Source: Aedes albopictus (lineage: Eukaryota; Arthropoda; Insecta; Diptera; Culicidae). From it: 64,000 nt of DNA. The position numbers and the translations under genes are program-made. The notes below the pieces were generated by a model, which saw only the letters and a list, made by a program, of their open reading frames with translations, had not been told where the DNA came from and made no database searches. This document shows, in pieces, positions 23,402 through 34,619 of this stretch; position 1 is the stretch's first letter, and the number at the start of each line of letters is the position of its first letter. The stretch spans positions 75,471,734 through 75,535,733 of the forward strand of contig NC_085136.1 of assembly GCF_035046485.1 (NCBI RefSeq), read 5' to 3'.

Positions 23402-26214
23402 CACAGTGGGGAAAAACCGACCCAAAAAGGCACCTAATTATTGCGGCTGATTGCGATCTTTGAAGCCCGACTTTTCCGAATGGAAAAATGTCAAGGAATT
23501 GATTGGTGATAGTTTCATTTACCGGAATTGAGTGTAAATGTCCATTTTGCCCCATTTTCCCCTAAAATCACTGTTTTTCTGAATTAAATAATGGTTTCAA
23601 CTGATTGCGGCTAACCAACCAATTTTTTATTGATGTAGAATTGACAGGTGCATTCTATGGGGCATACCTCGATCTGTGTCTTTGACTGAAAGTGCCCATT
23701 TTGCCCCATTTTCCCCTAAAATACTGTTTTTCTGAATGAAAAAAAAAATGGTTTCAACTGATTTCGGCCAACCAACCAATTTTTACCTGATGTAGAATTA
23801 ACCGGTGTATACTTTGGGGTGCACCTCGATATATGTCATAGACTGGAAGTGCCCATTTTGCCTCATCTTCCCCTAAAAATACTGTTTTTCTGGATTAAAA
23901 AATAGTTTCAACTGATTGCGGCTTACCAACCATTTTTTCTTGATGTAGAATTGACAGGAGCATTCTATGGGACACATCTTGATTTGTGTCATTGACTGAA
24001 AGTGCCCATTTTGCCTCATTTTCCCCTAAAATACTGTTTTTTTCTGAATTAAAAATTAGTTTCAACTGATTGTTGCTTACCTACAATTTTTTCTTGATAT
24101 AGAATTGACAGGTACATTTCATGAGGCACACCTCGACCCGTGTCATTGACTGAAAGTGCTCATATTTCCCTATTTTCCCCTAAAAATACAGTTTTTCTGG
24201 ATTAAAAAATAGTTTTAACTGATTGCGGCTAACCAATCATTTTCAATCTGATTTAGTATTAATCGGCGCATACTTTAGGACGCACCTCGATCTATGTCTT
24301 CGACTGGAAGTACCCATTTTGCCCCATTTTTCCCTAAAAATACTATTTTTCTGAATTAAACAATTGTATCAACTGATTGCGGCTAATCAATCGATTTTTA
24401 CTTGATGTAGAATTAACCGGCGCATATTTTGGGGCACAGCTCGTTCTATGTCTTTGGGTGGTGGTGCCTATTTTGCTCCATTTTCACCTAAACTACGGGT
24501 TTTCTGGATTTAAAAATAGTTTCAATTAATTGCAACTAACCAATATTTTTTTCTGAAATAGAATCGAGCTATGCATATTATGGGATACACCTCGTGCTAT
24601 GCGATAGTCTAAAATTGCCCGTTTCACCCCATTTTCCCCTAAAATACTGTTTTTCTGGGTTAAAAAGTTCGTTCCAACTAACTAAAACAGTGTTTTAGGG
24701 GAAAATAGGACAATATGACCAACCCCAATCAATGACACAAAGTTTGTCTGACAATATGCACTGATAAATTCTACATGAGGATAAACTTGTATTGTTAGCT
24801 TAAATTAGTTGGAATTGTTTCTCAAATGAGAAAAACAGTGTTTTAGGGGGAAAAGGGGTAAAATGGGCACTTCTAGTCAATGACTCAAAACAAGTTGTGC
24901 CTCATATAATGCATCGATTAATTTCACATGAGGAAAAAAATTGCTTGGTTAACCGCAATTGGTTGGAACTAATTAGGCAAAAATGGGGCGAAACGGGCAA
25001 TTTCAGACTAACGCATAGCGCGAGGTGTATCCCATAGTATGCATAGGTCGATTCTACATCAGGAAAAAAATATTGATTAGCTGCAATCAATTGAAACTAT
25101 TTTTAAATCCACAAAATCCGTAGTTTAGGGGAAAATGGAGCAAAATGGGCACCACCACCCAAAGACACAGAACGAGATGCACCTTAAAATATGCGCCGGT
25201 TAATTCTACATCAAGTAAAAATTGATTGATTAGCCGCAATCAGTTGATACAATTGTTTAATTCAGAAAAATAGTATTTTTAGGGGAAAATAAGGCAAAAT
25301 GGGTACTTCCAGTCAATGACACAGATCAAGGTGTGCCCCAAAGTATGCGCAGGTTGATTCTACATAAGGTACAAAGTGGTAGGTTAGCCGCAATCAGTTA
25401 AAACTATTTTTAAATCCAGAAAAAACAGTATTTTTAGGGGAAAATGGGTAAAAATGGGCACTTCCAGTCAATGACACGGATCGAGGTGAGCCTCATGAAA
25501 TGTACCTGTCAATTCTACATCAAGAAAAAAATGGTAAGTATGCAGCAATCAGTTGATACTAATTTTTAATTCAGAAAAACAGTATTTTTAGGGGAAGATG
25601 AGGCAAAATGGGCACTTCCAGTCAATGACATATATCGAGGTGCACCCCAAAGTATGCGCCGGTTAATTCTACATCAGGTAAAAATTGGTTGGTTGGCCGC
25701 AATCAGTTGAAACCATTTTTTTCATTCAGAAAAACAGTATTTTAGGGGAAAATGAGGCAAAATGAGCACTTTCAGTCAATGACACCAATCAAGGTGTGTC
25801 CCATAGAATGCTCCTGTCAATTCTACATCAAGAAAAAAACGGTTGGTTAGCCGCAATCAGTTGAAACTATTTTTTAATCCAGAAAAACAGTATTTTTAGG
25901 GGAAAATGAGGCAAAATGGGCACTTCCAGTCAAAGACACAGATCGAGGTATGCCCCATAGAATGCACCTGTCAATTCTACATCAATAAAAAATTGGTTGG
26001 TTAGCCGCAATCAGTTGAAACCATTATTTAATTCAGAAAAACAGTGTTTTTTAGGGGAAAATGGGGCAAAATGGACATTTACACTCAATTCCGGTGAATG
26101 AAACTATCACCAATCGATTCCTTGACATTTTTCCATTCGGAAAAGTCGGGCTTCAAAGATCGCAATCAGCCGCAATTAATTGGTGCCTTTTTGGGTCGGT
26201 TTTTCCCCACTGTG
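23402..26214. mobile_element. Transib-like palindromic element built of 154-bp satellite units
   Basis: It starts CACAGTGGGGAAAAACC and ends with the exact inverse, flanked by CAACG on both sides (23397-23401 and 26215-26219). Transib transposons have 5-bp duplications and ends resembling the RAG recombination heptamer CACAGTG, as here. The whole 2.8 kb folds on itself. The left arm has about seven units and the right arm about nine inverted units, each about 154 bp, with TTTTCCCCTAAAA, ACTGTTTTTCTG and GATGTAGAATT as markers. There is no transposase. Removing the element with one CAACG joins element B in frame (VIQR-VVRIKDLG). Confidence 0.75.
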
Positions 26215-26219
26215 CAACG

Positions 26220-26536
26220 TGTGGTTCGTATAAAGGATCTCGGTTTTATCCTAGACGATAAGCTGCATTTTAATTGCCATGCTTCGTACATCGTGGAAAA
26301 AGCGTCTCGTACATTGGGGTTCATCTTTCGTATCGCTAAGGACTTCACCAGTGTATACTGCCTCAAATCACTCTATTGCTCGTTGGTTCGATCAATACTT
26401 GAGTACTGCTCGGTTGTATGGCATCCTTATTACCAAAATGGGATTAAGTGGATCGAGTCCGTTCAGCGCCACTTCCTCCGTTACGCTCTCCATCGTCTGC
26501 CTTGGCGTGATCCTCATAGGCTACCCAACCACATAA
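26220..26536 (+). pseudogene. Element B, RT part 3 (thumb region)
   Basis: Open frame VVRIKDLGFILDDKLHFN, RTLGFIFRIAKDF, LKSLYCSLVRSILEYCSVVW and HRLPWRDPHRLPNH. This is the conserved thumb segment that follows the RT active site in Jockey-like elements. It is interrupted at 26536 by the next insertion. Confidence 0.8.
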
Positions 26537-28579
26537 CCCAAGTAACACAACTTGTTATATAACAGTTGAAATTACACATTTCATACTAGCTCTGATGTAC
26601 TTTTCTTGCATTATCAACGCAATATGGAACACTTAAATAATCAAAACAGCGCAAAAAATGGCGGCTTATAAAACATCTTATAAGTTATACAAGATGTATG
26701 TCAATACACTTATAGTACTAATATTTCTTTTCCAAGTGCTTTCCACCCAAGTCCTTGGTTGTAAATAAGCTATTTGTCATAATTGCCGACTATTAAAATA
26801 CCTATATAATACAATCACTTTCATTAGTTGGGATAAGGTTATTTTCAAGCAATATAGCTTATAGAATACCTTACTATAACATACCATTAGCATTCGTTGG
26901 AATTAAGTTATTTGAAGGTAATATAACTTGTGGCATCCCATAATACAATTCTAATAGGAATAACCATGTACATCAATGCGTACGCGTGTCGTATCAATGG
27001 ACACAAACTTATAGCATTGATAACCGCAACAACATAAATACTTTTTCCAGGTGATGAAGGCAGGGATCATGATCGCTAATAAATTATGCTGGCAGTATAA
27101 ATTGTCAAATGGCTACATTCAACATAGGCGGTGCTTTTTCACATGCGCTGCTAGATTCATGGTGGAACGTCTGGTTTTACTCCGCCAGAATTCAAGCGCC
27201 ACTGAGTCAAATTACAAAATGTACATTGAAATTGTAATATTTCTTTAAAATTATCGTGAAAAACAATATGGCACCCATGATGGCACCTTTCCATGAGAAA
27301 TACAGTATCGGTTGAAAGTATTGAGAATGGTGAAAAATGTCAACCAGTTATAGTTATAGTTAGATATATATTGATGATCATCTTGCAATTGCGATTCCAA
27401 TGTAATAATGTTTAGGAAGTAATTTTCAGCCGAATAATAAAAAATGGAAAAGAATGTCAATTTGTAACGCTTTTTTATTTGTGTAGTTATATTTTTAGGC
27501 GGTACTGTGATCTGAATATTTTTTCTGATGGGACACAGACCGCAATTCAAATCAAGTGTTTTGGTTGTAAATAAGCTGAAATTACGTTAATATAAGTTTG
27601 TAATAACTATGTTCCAATAGATTGGAGAATAACTTATAATAACGGTAATAATGCATTTAAATAGCATCTTTCTAGCGTGTTCATGCATTTATTTTCAATT
27701 TTGTTATTGAAAGAATTTTTCGACATCAAAATAACTTATATACAGCTTATCTTTTAACGCGGCTTGGCTGTATCTGTCAAATTTCAAAATATTGTTATTA
27801 GCAATCACGGTGCTTGTTTTGTCGGTGATCCACCGGAGTTTTTCCCGTTTCCTCAGGATTCCTGTTATTCGAGGATTTATCCGACCATCCCGTGTTCGGA
27901 GTAGTCTGTGGCGCTATGAATGTATGGTTTGCAGTTCGTACATTTTTTGAGACAGTGGCCCGGCAAGACCTACATTCCGATGCAGCTTGCAGCAGCTCCG
28001 GCAATTTATGATGACTTCCAAATAGCTACGGCTAACACTTTCACGGTGGCCGGAGTACAACGTAACACCGCACACGTTGGAAGTTGGATCTGGATCGCAA
28101 ATATTGCAGTAGCAACGAAACTGGCGTAAAAACGGCCGCAGGGGGTGCATCGTTTTTAAGAAAGGTTATGTGGCTACACTGATTTACCATAGTGATTAGA
28201 ATATGGTACGTGGCGATACGAAAAGTAAACTTGATGAATGCTTTGTTGTTTATAGAACTGCTGAGTGCTGGTCTGTTTACCGAAATCATTTATTATATGT
28301 TGACAAAACGGATTACTTATCAGTGACAGCAATCCATAAAAATACGAAATTTCATACATAAAATTAACTTGAATTTGTTGATTTTGTAGTGTTATATAAT
28401 TGTAAATTTACCATATTTTATACGTTGTTGAATCAAAGTTATTTTTATTGTTGTTTGTTATTGGCCAACTTGATTTCAGCTTAATTATAACATAAGAAGT
28501 TATCAGGTGCACTTATGGTACTACTATAAAACATCTTCTGTAATTTTTATTTCTGAAGATGTTTTCTGTGTTACTTGGG
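26537..28579. mobile_element. 2.0-kb TIR element (CCCAAGTAACAC family)
   Basis: The ends CCCAAGTAACAC and GTGTTACTTGGG are exact inverses. A dinucleotide, AA, sits on both sides (26535-26536 and 28580-28581). Deleting the element with one AA restores element B's frame (LPNH-I-SRCRLIHLDTL), so this is the true insertion unit. The body is AT-rich with AATAAGCT and AAGTTAT motifs, except for a GC-richer island at about 27778-28150. Relatives lie at 1732-2037 and 8390-8789. The superfamily is undetermined. Confidence 0.75.
27778..28150 (-). other. GC-richer island inside the TIR element, possible captured sequence
   Basis: Composition changes sharply against the AT-rich carrier. Minus-strand frames contain paired cysteines (CYCNIC; ECRSC) in sequence that looks more protein-like than the surroundings, but stops and frame changes break it. 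It could be a captured host gene fragment or a relic of the transposon's own gene. I do not recognise it. Confidence 0.3.
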
Positions 28580-28581
28580 AA

Positions 28582-28904
28582 GTCGATGTCGATTGATTCA
28601 TCTGGACACACTTCAAGTACGCAGGAACGTCTCTAGGTCACTATTCATAGCAGATGTTTTACAGGGTCGGATTGACCGCTCCGCTATCCTAGAAGCTGTC
28701 AATCTAAACGTTCGTCCCAGGGCGCTTCGAAATAATTCTATGTTACGACTACCTTTTCGGCGCACCAATTACGGCCTAAACAGCGCACTATTGGGCATTC
28801 AGCGAGCTTTCAACAGGGTGGCATCAGTGTTTGATTTTAATTTAAGTCGTGAAAATGTTCGTCGTAGCTTTTTCTCTTTTTTCCTTAGTTCAGATAACGA
28901 TTAG
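28582..28904 (+). pseudogene. Element B, C-terminal part
   Basis: The frame reads SRCRLIHLDTLQVRRNVS, FIADVLQGRIDRSAIL, LRLPFRRTNYGLNS, FNRVASVFDFNLS and stops at 28902-28904. This is the usual C-terminus of Jockey-like pol proteins in mosquitoes, with no RNase H or zinc motif. It is the best-preserved end of element B. Confidence 0.8.
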
Positions 28905-29012
28905 TAACAAACTTTTCATGTTTTTTTTTTGTACAAATGTATTTGTCTAGTTTAAGTTTTATTCAACCATTATTGGGACCATTGTTTTCTGTTGGCGTTG
29001 TCAAATAATAAA
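28905..29012 (+). other. 3' UTR and end of element B
   Basis: A T-rich tract (about 28921) is followed by sequence ending AATAATAAATAA near 29010. From about 29013 the sequence returns to element C (TACGCCTGTAAAAG). Confidence 0.55.
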
Positions 29013-29590
29013 TAAGTTACGCCTGTAAAAGAACCTCCACAGCTATAGTGGCGCTGTCCCGAATGATGTCCAATAGCTCTGTGGTGTCCATACGGCACAA
29101 AGTATCAAAAGCTACCGTGGTAAGCTGGAAAGTACTTATAGGCTAATGTGCCTGAGGATTACGAGCACGTACCGTACCGTGTCACACGTGGCACAAGAGG
29201 CATACACAGGACTGCCAGATTGGCCTCCATGGTCAAATGACATCGCGCGTGGGACAGTTCTACCAAAGGAAGGTGGACCTAAAGGTCTATCACCAGGGTA
29301 AATAGATGGGTTAACAGGCGCCATGGGGAAGTAACATTCCATCTGACTTTCAGGCCATGGTTGCTTCCGACAGTATCTACATCGGTTCGGTCATGCGGTT
29401 TCTCCCGAATGTCCGGTTGTGCAGGTTTAGAGGAACTGGGGGAACACGTTTTGTTCGGGGAGGAAACAACTCCGGACAATCTTGCCCAGGGATGTGTAGG
29501 GATGAGTTTGGCTGGAGTGCCGTTTCACCAGCTATCACCCACATAGTCGTGGAGCTATAGATAAGGTGGCGCGTGGACACGGAGAATGGC
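29013..29590 (+). pseudogene. Element C ORF2, 3' end
   Basis: Continues element C after B: Y-A-C-K-R-T-S-T-A-I-V-A-L-S-R aligns with ACKRASMAIMALS of element A. It then decays through many shifts, with remnants of the thumb and of the RFLPNVRLCRF / GEHVLFGEE region that corresponds to the C-terminal cysteine-histidine motif. No residue-level function remains. Confidence 0.65.
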
Positions 29591-30010
29591 TAGTTCAGAT
29601 GCGGTACAAGAAGTGGTCCAGGGGTTCGGAGTCGGCTTCGTAGGTCATACCGGTACCCTGCGGTCGAAATCGACCCTTTCAGCGCTTAAGTGGCCGCGGA
29701 GAGTTCTTGATGCCTGCAAAACAGCTGGGCGCGGGCGTGGGGTTGGCTCTGCCTGCCTTTCGAGGACATAGGGAGTGGTAAGGACCACTCGGGAAACTGG
29801 CTAAACGTCAGCATGCTACCTTGGCGGACTCCCAAAAGCGAGTCATCGATCTTCGTTGCTGCATGATGCGCAGCTAACCTTGAGGATGTGATGTGTACTA
29901 GCCCCTCCCTGAAGCAATGCCTTCTTGGTGGATCCGGAGAGACGTAGGGTTTGGCGACCATGGGAATGTCGTTTAGTGGGTCAAGGAGAGAGTAGTCCTG
30001 ACTTTCATTT
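29591..30010 (+). other. Probable 3' UTR of element C
   Basis: Non-coding, moderately GC-rich sequence after the ORF2 relic. It ends near GTCGTTTAGTGGGTCAAGG, which resembles TTTTTAGTGGGTCGATCC in the 3' UTR of element A, followed by a T-rich tract (30008-30030). The end is approximate. Confidence 0.45.
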
Positions 30011-30440
30011 TTTTATTTTTTTTTTTTTTGTAGAAGACGTTCTTTAACCCCATACTATCAGGATCTTCTGATCGGCTGTCTGTTGAGCAGATTATCCTCC
30101 ATGGTTTAGGAAAAAAAAAAAGCAGGCAGGTGCAGTAATATGAAATGAAGCTGCTTAAAAGGCTCTTATCCGAACTTCTGGTTAATTGGGTATGGGCAAT
30201 CTTTTATCACACTGTCATTGTTGTTAGTCATTGTAATCGTATTGTCAATCAATGATTCACTAACAAAATTTGGACCCTCGCTCTCGCGTAACCGGACTAG
30301 ACGTTTATTTCTTCGATAGATCTTCTAAAACGTGCAAAAACGAAGCCGCCGATAGAAATTTTAAGATTTTACTTGCAGGCAGAGATTGGAAACTGGGTCG
30401 CGCCCAAGCGGGAGAGTCGGTATTCGACTGCCATATTTAA

Positions 30441-30684
30441 GGACAAACTTGTTAGAATCCCAAAATGGCCGCCACAATGGCCGACTTTGGCACCTACTCA
30501 CGATATCAAGGGCACAAATCTCTTCGTAAATAAAACCAGCGCACCTGAGCTTCTCATTTTAAGCTTATTACAAGTGAGCAAGAGCAGAATAATGAAATGC
30601 ACTGTTGTTTGAAGCTCGCTTTTTGAGATTTGTGCGTTTGAAGTTCTGATGCTCTTTTGTAGTGGGATTTTAAGACGTTTGTCC
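30441..30684. mobile_element. Short TTAA-flanked TIR element
   Basis: TTAA (30437-30440) then GGACAAACTTGTTAGAATCC on the left. On the right the imperfect inverse, ending GTTTGTCC, is followed by TTAA (30685-30688). An inner pair, GCACAAATCTC and GAGATTTGTGC, is also inverted. At 244 bp with no coding, a TTAA-targeting MITE is the likeliest reading. Confidence 0.55.
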
Positions 30685-30688
30685 TTAA

Positions 30689-32309
30689 GTTATGAAGCAA
30701 TTAAATATTGCTCCTCCAAAAAGGCAACACGTTCCGCTGCTGCCGCATCACTCATAACTAACTACCAAATTGGAATGACTGAAATAATAAACGATTTTTA
30801 CAAGCTATGTAAGTGGCCGTTTATAACTTTGAATAGAAAATCCCTTCTTCAGCTTTCAGCGTACGCAGCCAAAACCAGAGCCTTTGACATTTGATGGTGG
30901 CTACGTACCAATACTACACTGGAATAAAAACCAATATGTATTTTGCATATACGCTTTCCCGTAACGAACCGAATGCAAATAGCAAACTTTCGCGATTCCA
31001 CCCGAAAAATAAAACTTTCGATTTTCATCAACGATTAGTAACGCATGATTACCGCATCTAATGGGTTTACCGGGAGGATGTTTCGGTGTTAAGACCCTTT
31101 GAGCCAGCTACGCTTCGCTGCAACTCAGCAGCGGGGTGCATTAGATAACAAGCTCAAGCTCCCTCAGCTGCAAACAGCAGCTCGATGTGCGTTTAATTAG
31201 GGGTCTTGCACTTTCCGGTGCGGATACCAGTGCAGGGTGGCTTTGATGGGTGCTTTGGTGCGTACCTACGATGATCTGCAGCGTTGGATTGAGGAAGTAC
31301 GCGTTTTGTAGACCATATGAGAGCCCCGTAGGCATGTTGATTAGACTTATTCACGCATGTTTCTTATCGGTGGATGAAAAACGGGTGTACTGATGAGATA
31401 TACGAACCGATTCACGTTGGTGTAGCTAAGTAGAAATGAAATTCATAGAAACATAAGTTTTATGTAAAAAACCGCATAGCCCTTATTTTCATTCTGATGA
31501 GCTGCTACAACGAATCATAGCTATTTTCATACCTTTGGAGATTTTCCGACATCAATTTGCAGTCAAATTGTAATTTGAATAATCAACATTCATCCATCTT
31601 TTATTTGAAAGTTGCAAAAAGATGTTTCGACGTGTGAGACCACTTCTGAAATGGCTGCCTAACACTAAACTCACTTCCTTCCAACAATGATTGAGCGCTA
31701 TCGAAAAGTTTCATTTAAACTCCCGTCTTAAATTGCATTTTCCATCGATCGCGCTCGCCGCGCCACTAGGTTAATAAGTCAATCAGTAGTGTTTAAAGTT
31801 TTTCGCACAAATCGCTGGCTGTATTATTGACTGTGTTTAGCAGCTCCGCGAACTAATTAATTTGAAATTGAGATGCAATTCCTACTCTGGCCGCGTTTCA
31901 GCCGAAACAAAAAACCAATGATCTCTCACGTCTTACTTTTGTGGTAAATCGCAATCATTTCGGTGCGATTAGGCTGACCCTTCGAGATTTCTCGAGCGCG
32001 ATGAACTCATCGATTGATCGATTGAATTTATGCAGAGTCCTTTCAATGGTGCGGAGGCTTTGATTGATTCGATTATTGAGATTTTCTTCATTTTTCGATC
32101 GATTGGTGCCATGGCTGATGATTTTTAAATTATGTAAATTTACGTCCGGGTGCGAAAGTGTGACGAAAGAGGAGTGCATTAGATGGAAATAGAATGGACA
32201 ATCGCTAGCGATTGGTTGGTCGATTCGAGAGTAGGTTGATCGAGTGAAAACGAGAGTTTTGGTGTTAAATTGGCTCCGACAACATCAGTAACCAGTTGAA
32301 GATTCTTGA
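30689..32309. other. Non-repetitive non-coding stretch
   Basis: No retrotransposon motif, TIR pair or convincing frame is visible. There are short homopurine stretches and a CGATTGATCGATTG motif near 32013. It could be intronic or intergenic single-copy DNA. Confidence 0.4.
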
Positions 32310-33158
32310 GGGGCACGAACTGTTTCCAAAATTGTGGAAGTCGTTTCAGGGGGTCACAGAGTGCTTCAGGTGGTTTAATAAGGTCTCAGATGGTTTCATA
32401 GGGGCTCCTCGGAGTCTGTTGCGCGTTTCAAGGGGTCTCAGAGGGCTTCAGGTGGTTTAAAGGGTCTCAGGTGGTTTCAGAGAGATTTCAGAGGTGCTCC
32501 ACGGGGTCTGTTGGAAGTTTCAGTAGGTCTAGGCGAGCTCCAGGTAGTTAAAGGGGCCAGGTGCTTTAATGGGACCTCTCGTGGGTTCAAAGGGATTTCA
32601 GAAGAGCTCCTCGGGGTCTGCTGGGAGTTGCCGGAGGTCCCAGAGGGCTCCAGGTAGTTTAATAGGGTCTCAGGTGGTTTCAGAGGGATTTCAGTGGGGC
32701 TCCGCGGGATCTATTGGGCGTTTCAGGGGATCTCAGAGAGCTCCAGGTGGTTTCATGGAGCCTCGGGTGATTTCATAGGCTCTCAGATGGTTTCAGAAGG
32801 ATTCCAAAGGTGCTCCATGGGGTCTGTTTGGCATTTCAGGGGGTCTCAGAGAGCTCCAGATGGTTTCATGGGGTCTCAGATGGTTTCATAGGATCTTAGA
32901 TGGTTTCAGAAGGATTTCAGAGGTACTCCACAAGGTCTGTTGGGCATTTCAGGGGGTCTCAGAAGAGGGCTCCAGGTGGTTTAATGGGGCTTCCGGTGAT
33001 TTCAGAATGGTTCCACGGGGACTTCTGGGCGTGTTAGGGGGGCCTCAGAAGCGTTTCTGGTTGTCTCATTAGGGGTTCAGGGGATCCAAGGAATTCAAGG
33101 AGGGTCTCTGGAACGTTTCAAGGAACTTCATAAGCTTCCACGGAGTTCCATTGGGGTC
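32310..33158 (+). repeat. Degenerate cag-rich repeat (GGTTTCAG / GGTCTCAG units)
   Basis: Variants of GGTGGTTTCAGAGGGATTTCAG and GGGGTCTCAGAGGGCTCCAG repeat in loose order, about 30 to 120 bp per cycle. The open frames are periodic artefacts. The repeat continues after the solo LTR at 33639 and recurs at 40700. Confidence 0.75.
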
Positions 33159-33633
33159 TGTAGTAGTATCACTGCACATAAAGACTAAGTAGACTTAGAT
33201 TAAACATTGTAAGTAGACCTTGACTTTGTAAGGAGAGAATAAAGGATATTCTGTCAAAACCTATCAAACAGTACGATTGTTTTATTGGATTGCTACAACT
33301 CAGAAGTTCCAACAGCCTGAAAACTTTTTTCTCGATAGACGGATCCGGAGTTCCAAGAATTCAGGAGGATACAATTTAGTTTCCGACTGCAGGTATCGTT
33401 GCGAGACTGCAGGTATCGTTGCGAGAAGCACTGTGAATGCTGCAGTCATTCCGAGGATTCAAGTTGCTGGAGAGATGTACAGTTGCGCAATAAGTCAATC
33501 AGCCATCGAATCAGCTGGTGTGACCCTTTTTCCGAGTGTTCCTGTAACCAGTGGAAGTCAAGAGCAGCAACAAGTAAAGTTTTGTGAATCAACGAATAAA
33601 AGGTACCGGCTCAACAAAATTTGGATTGCTACA
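33159..33633. mobile_element. Solo LTR, 475 bp
   Basis: It begins TGTAGTAGTATC and ends GGATTGCTACA, so TGTAG and CTACA are inverted termini. The 5-bp target GGGTC flanks both sides (33154-33158 and 33634-33638). AATAAA occurs at about 33238. No internal coding is present, so it is what remains after recombination between two LTRs. It sits in the cag-rich repeat, whose unit resumes exactly after it. Confidence 0.8.
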
Positions 33634-33638
33634 GGGTC

Positions 33639-34160
33639 TCAAAGGCATTTCAGGGATTCCCGGGGTGATTCAGGAAGTGCCACGAGTTTTCAAGGGGTCT
33701 CAGAGGACTGCAGGGGTGTTTCCGAGGGCCAAAGAGGGTGTCAAAACGTTCCAGGGGGTCTCAGGGGCATGTATGGAGATTCCAGAGGTTTAAGGAAGTG
33801 TCAGGAGGTTTCAGAGGTTTCTGGAGGCCTCAGTTGTGGTTCAAGGGGTCTCAATAGCGTTCAGAGGGTGTTTCAGGGTGCCTCAGGTGTTTGGGGAGGG
33901 GCCAGTAGGCCTCCGGAGCGTTTCAGGAGGTTTCAAGTCATTTTCAGGGGGCCTCAGAAGCGTTTCTGAATGTGTCATGAGGATTCAGGGGATCGCAGGG
34001 GGTTTTAAAAGAAAACCATGAGGTCTGAGGAGTGGTTCAGGCGGTCTCAGAGGGCTACAGGGGTGATTCAGATTAACTCATGTAGTTTCAGAGGAGTCCA
34101 AGGTGGTCTCAAGGGCTTTTTTCAGGGAATCTTGGAGTAAGGTCCTAAACTGGGAGAAAG
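33639..34160 (+). repeat. cag-rich repeat, right part
   Basis: Continuation of the repeat split by the solo LTR. From about 33808 it aligns with 40700 onward, including AAACCATGAGGTCTGAG and GGAATCTTGGAGTAAGGTC, and leads directly into GGAATTCC-type repeats. Confidence 0.75.
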
Positions 34161-34470
34161 CCTGCTTTTCAGCTGATTCCTTCAGGAAATCATTCTGGAA
34201 TTCTATCAGGAATTCCTCTATGAATTTCTCCAGAGATTCCTCTAGGAATTCATCCATGGATTCCTTCAGGAATTCCTCCAGGAATTCTTATAGGAATTCA
34301 CCCGTTCTTCCAGGGATTTTTCCAGAGATTCCCCTTCAGGAATCCTTCCATGGATTTCTCCAGAAATTCTTCCAGGGATTCCTTCAGGAATTCACCCAGG
34401 AATCTTCCAGTGATTTCTGCAGTAAATTCCTCCACGGATTTCTTCATGAATCCTCCCAGTGATCCCTTCA
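34161..34470 (+). repeat. Diverged GGAATTCC-type minisatellite, left block
   Basis: Imperfect copies of CAGGAATTCCTCCAGGGATT, cut off at about 34470 by an unrelated insertion and resumed at about 34620. Confidence 0.75.
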
Positions 34471-34474
34471 GGTG

Positions 34475-34616
34475 CCGTGCACAAATTACGTCACGCTTTA
34501 AGGAGAGAGGGTTGGTTTTGCAGAACGTAACGACCCATACAAACAATTTGAAGGTCCCATACAAAAAGTGTGACATAAGGGGGGGGGGGGTAGTTTGAAA
34601 AAGGTCATAATTTGTG
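34475..34616. mobile_element. MITE-like insertion with CACAAATTACG ends
   Basis: CACAAATTACGTCACGCTTT near the left and, inverted, CACAAATTATGACC near the right enclose a G tract (34580-34590). It separates two blocks of the same minisatellite. Elements with a GTGCACAAATTACGTCA-type end are familiar to me as insect repeats; the family is not certain. Confidence 0.5.
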
Positions 34617-34619
34617 AAA

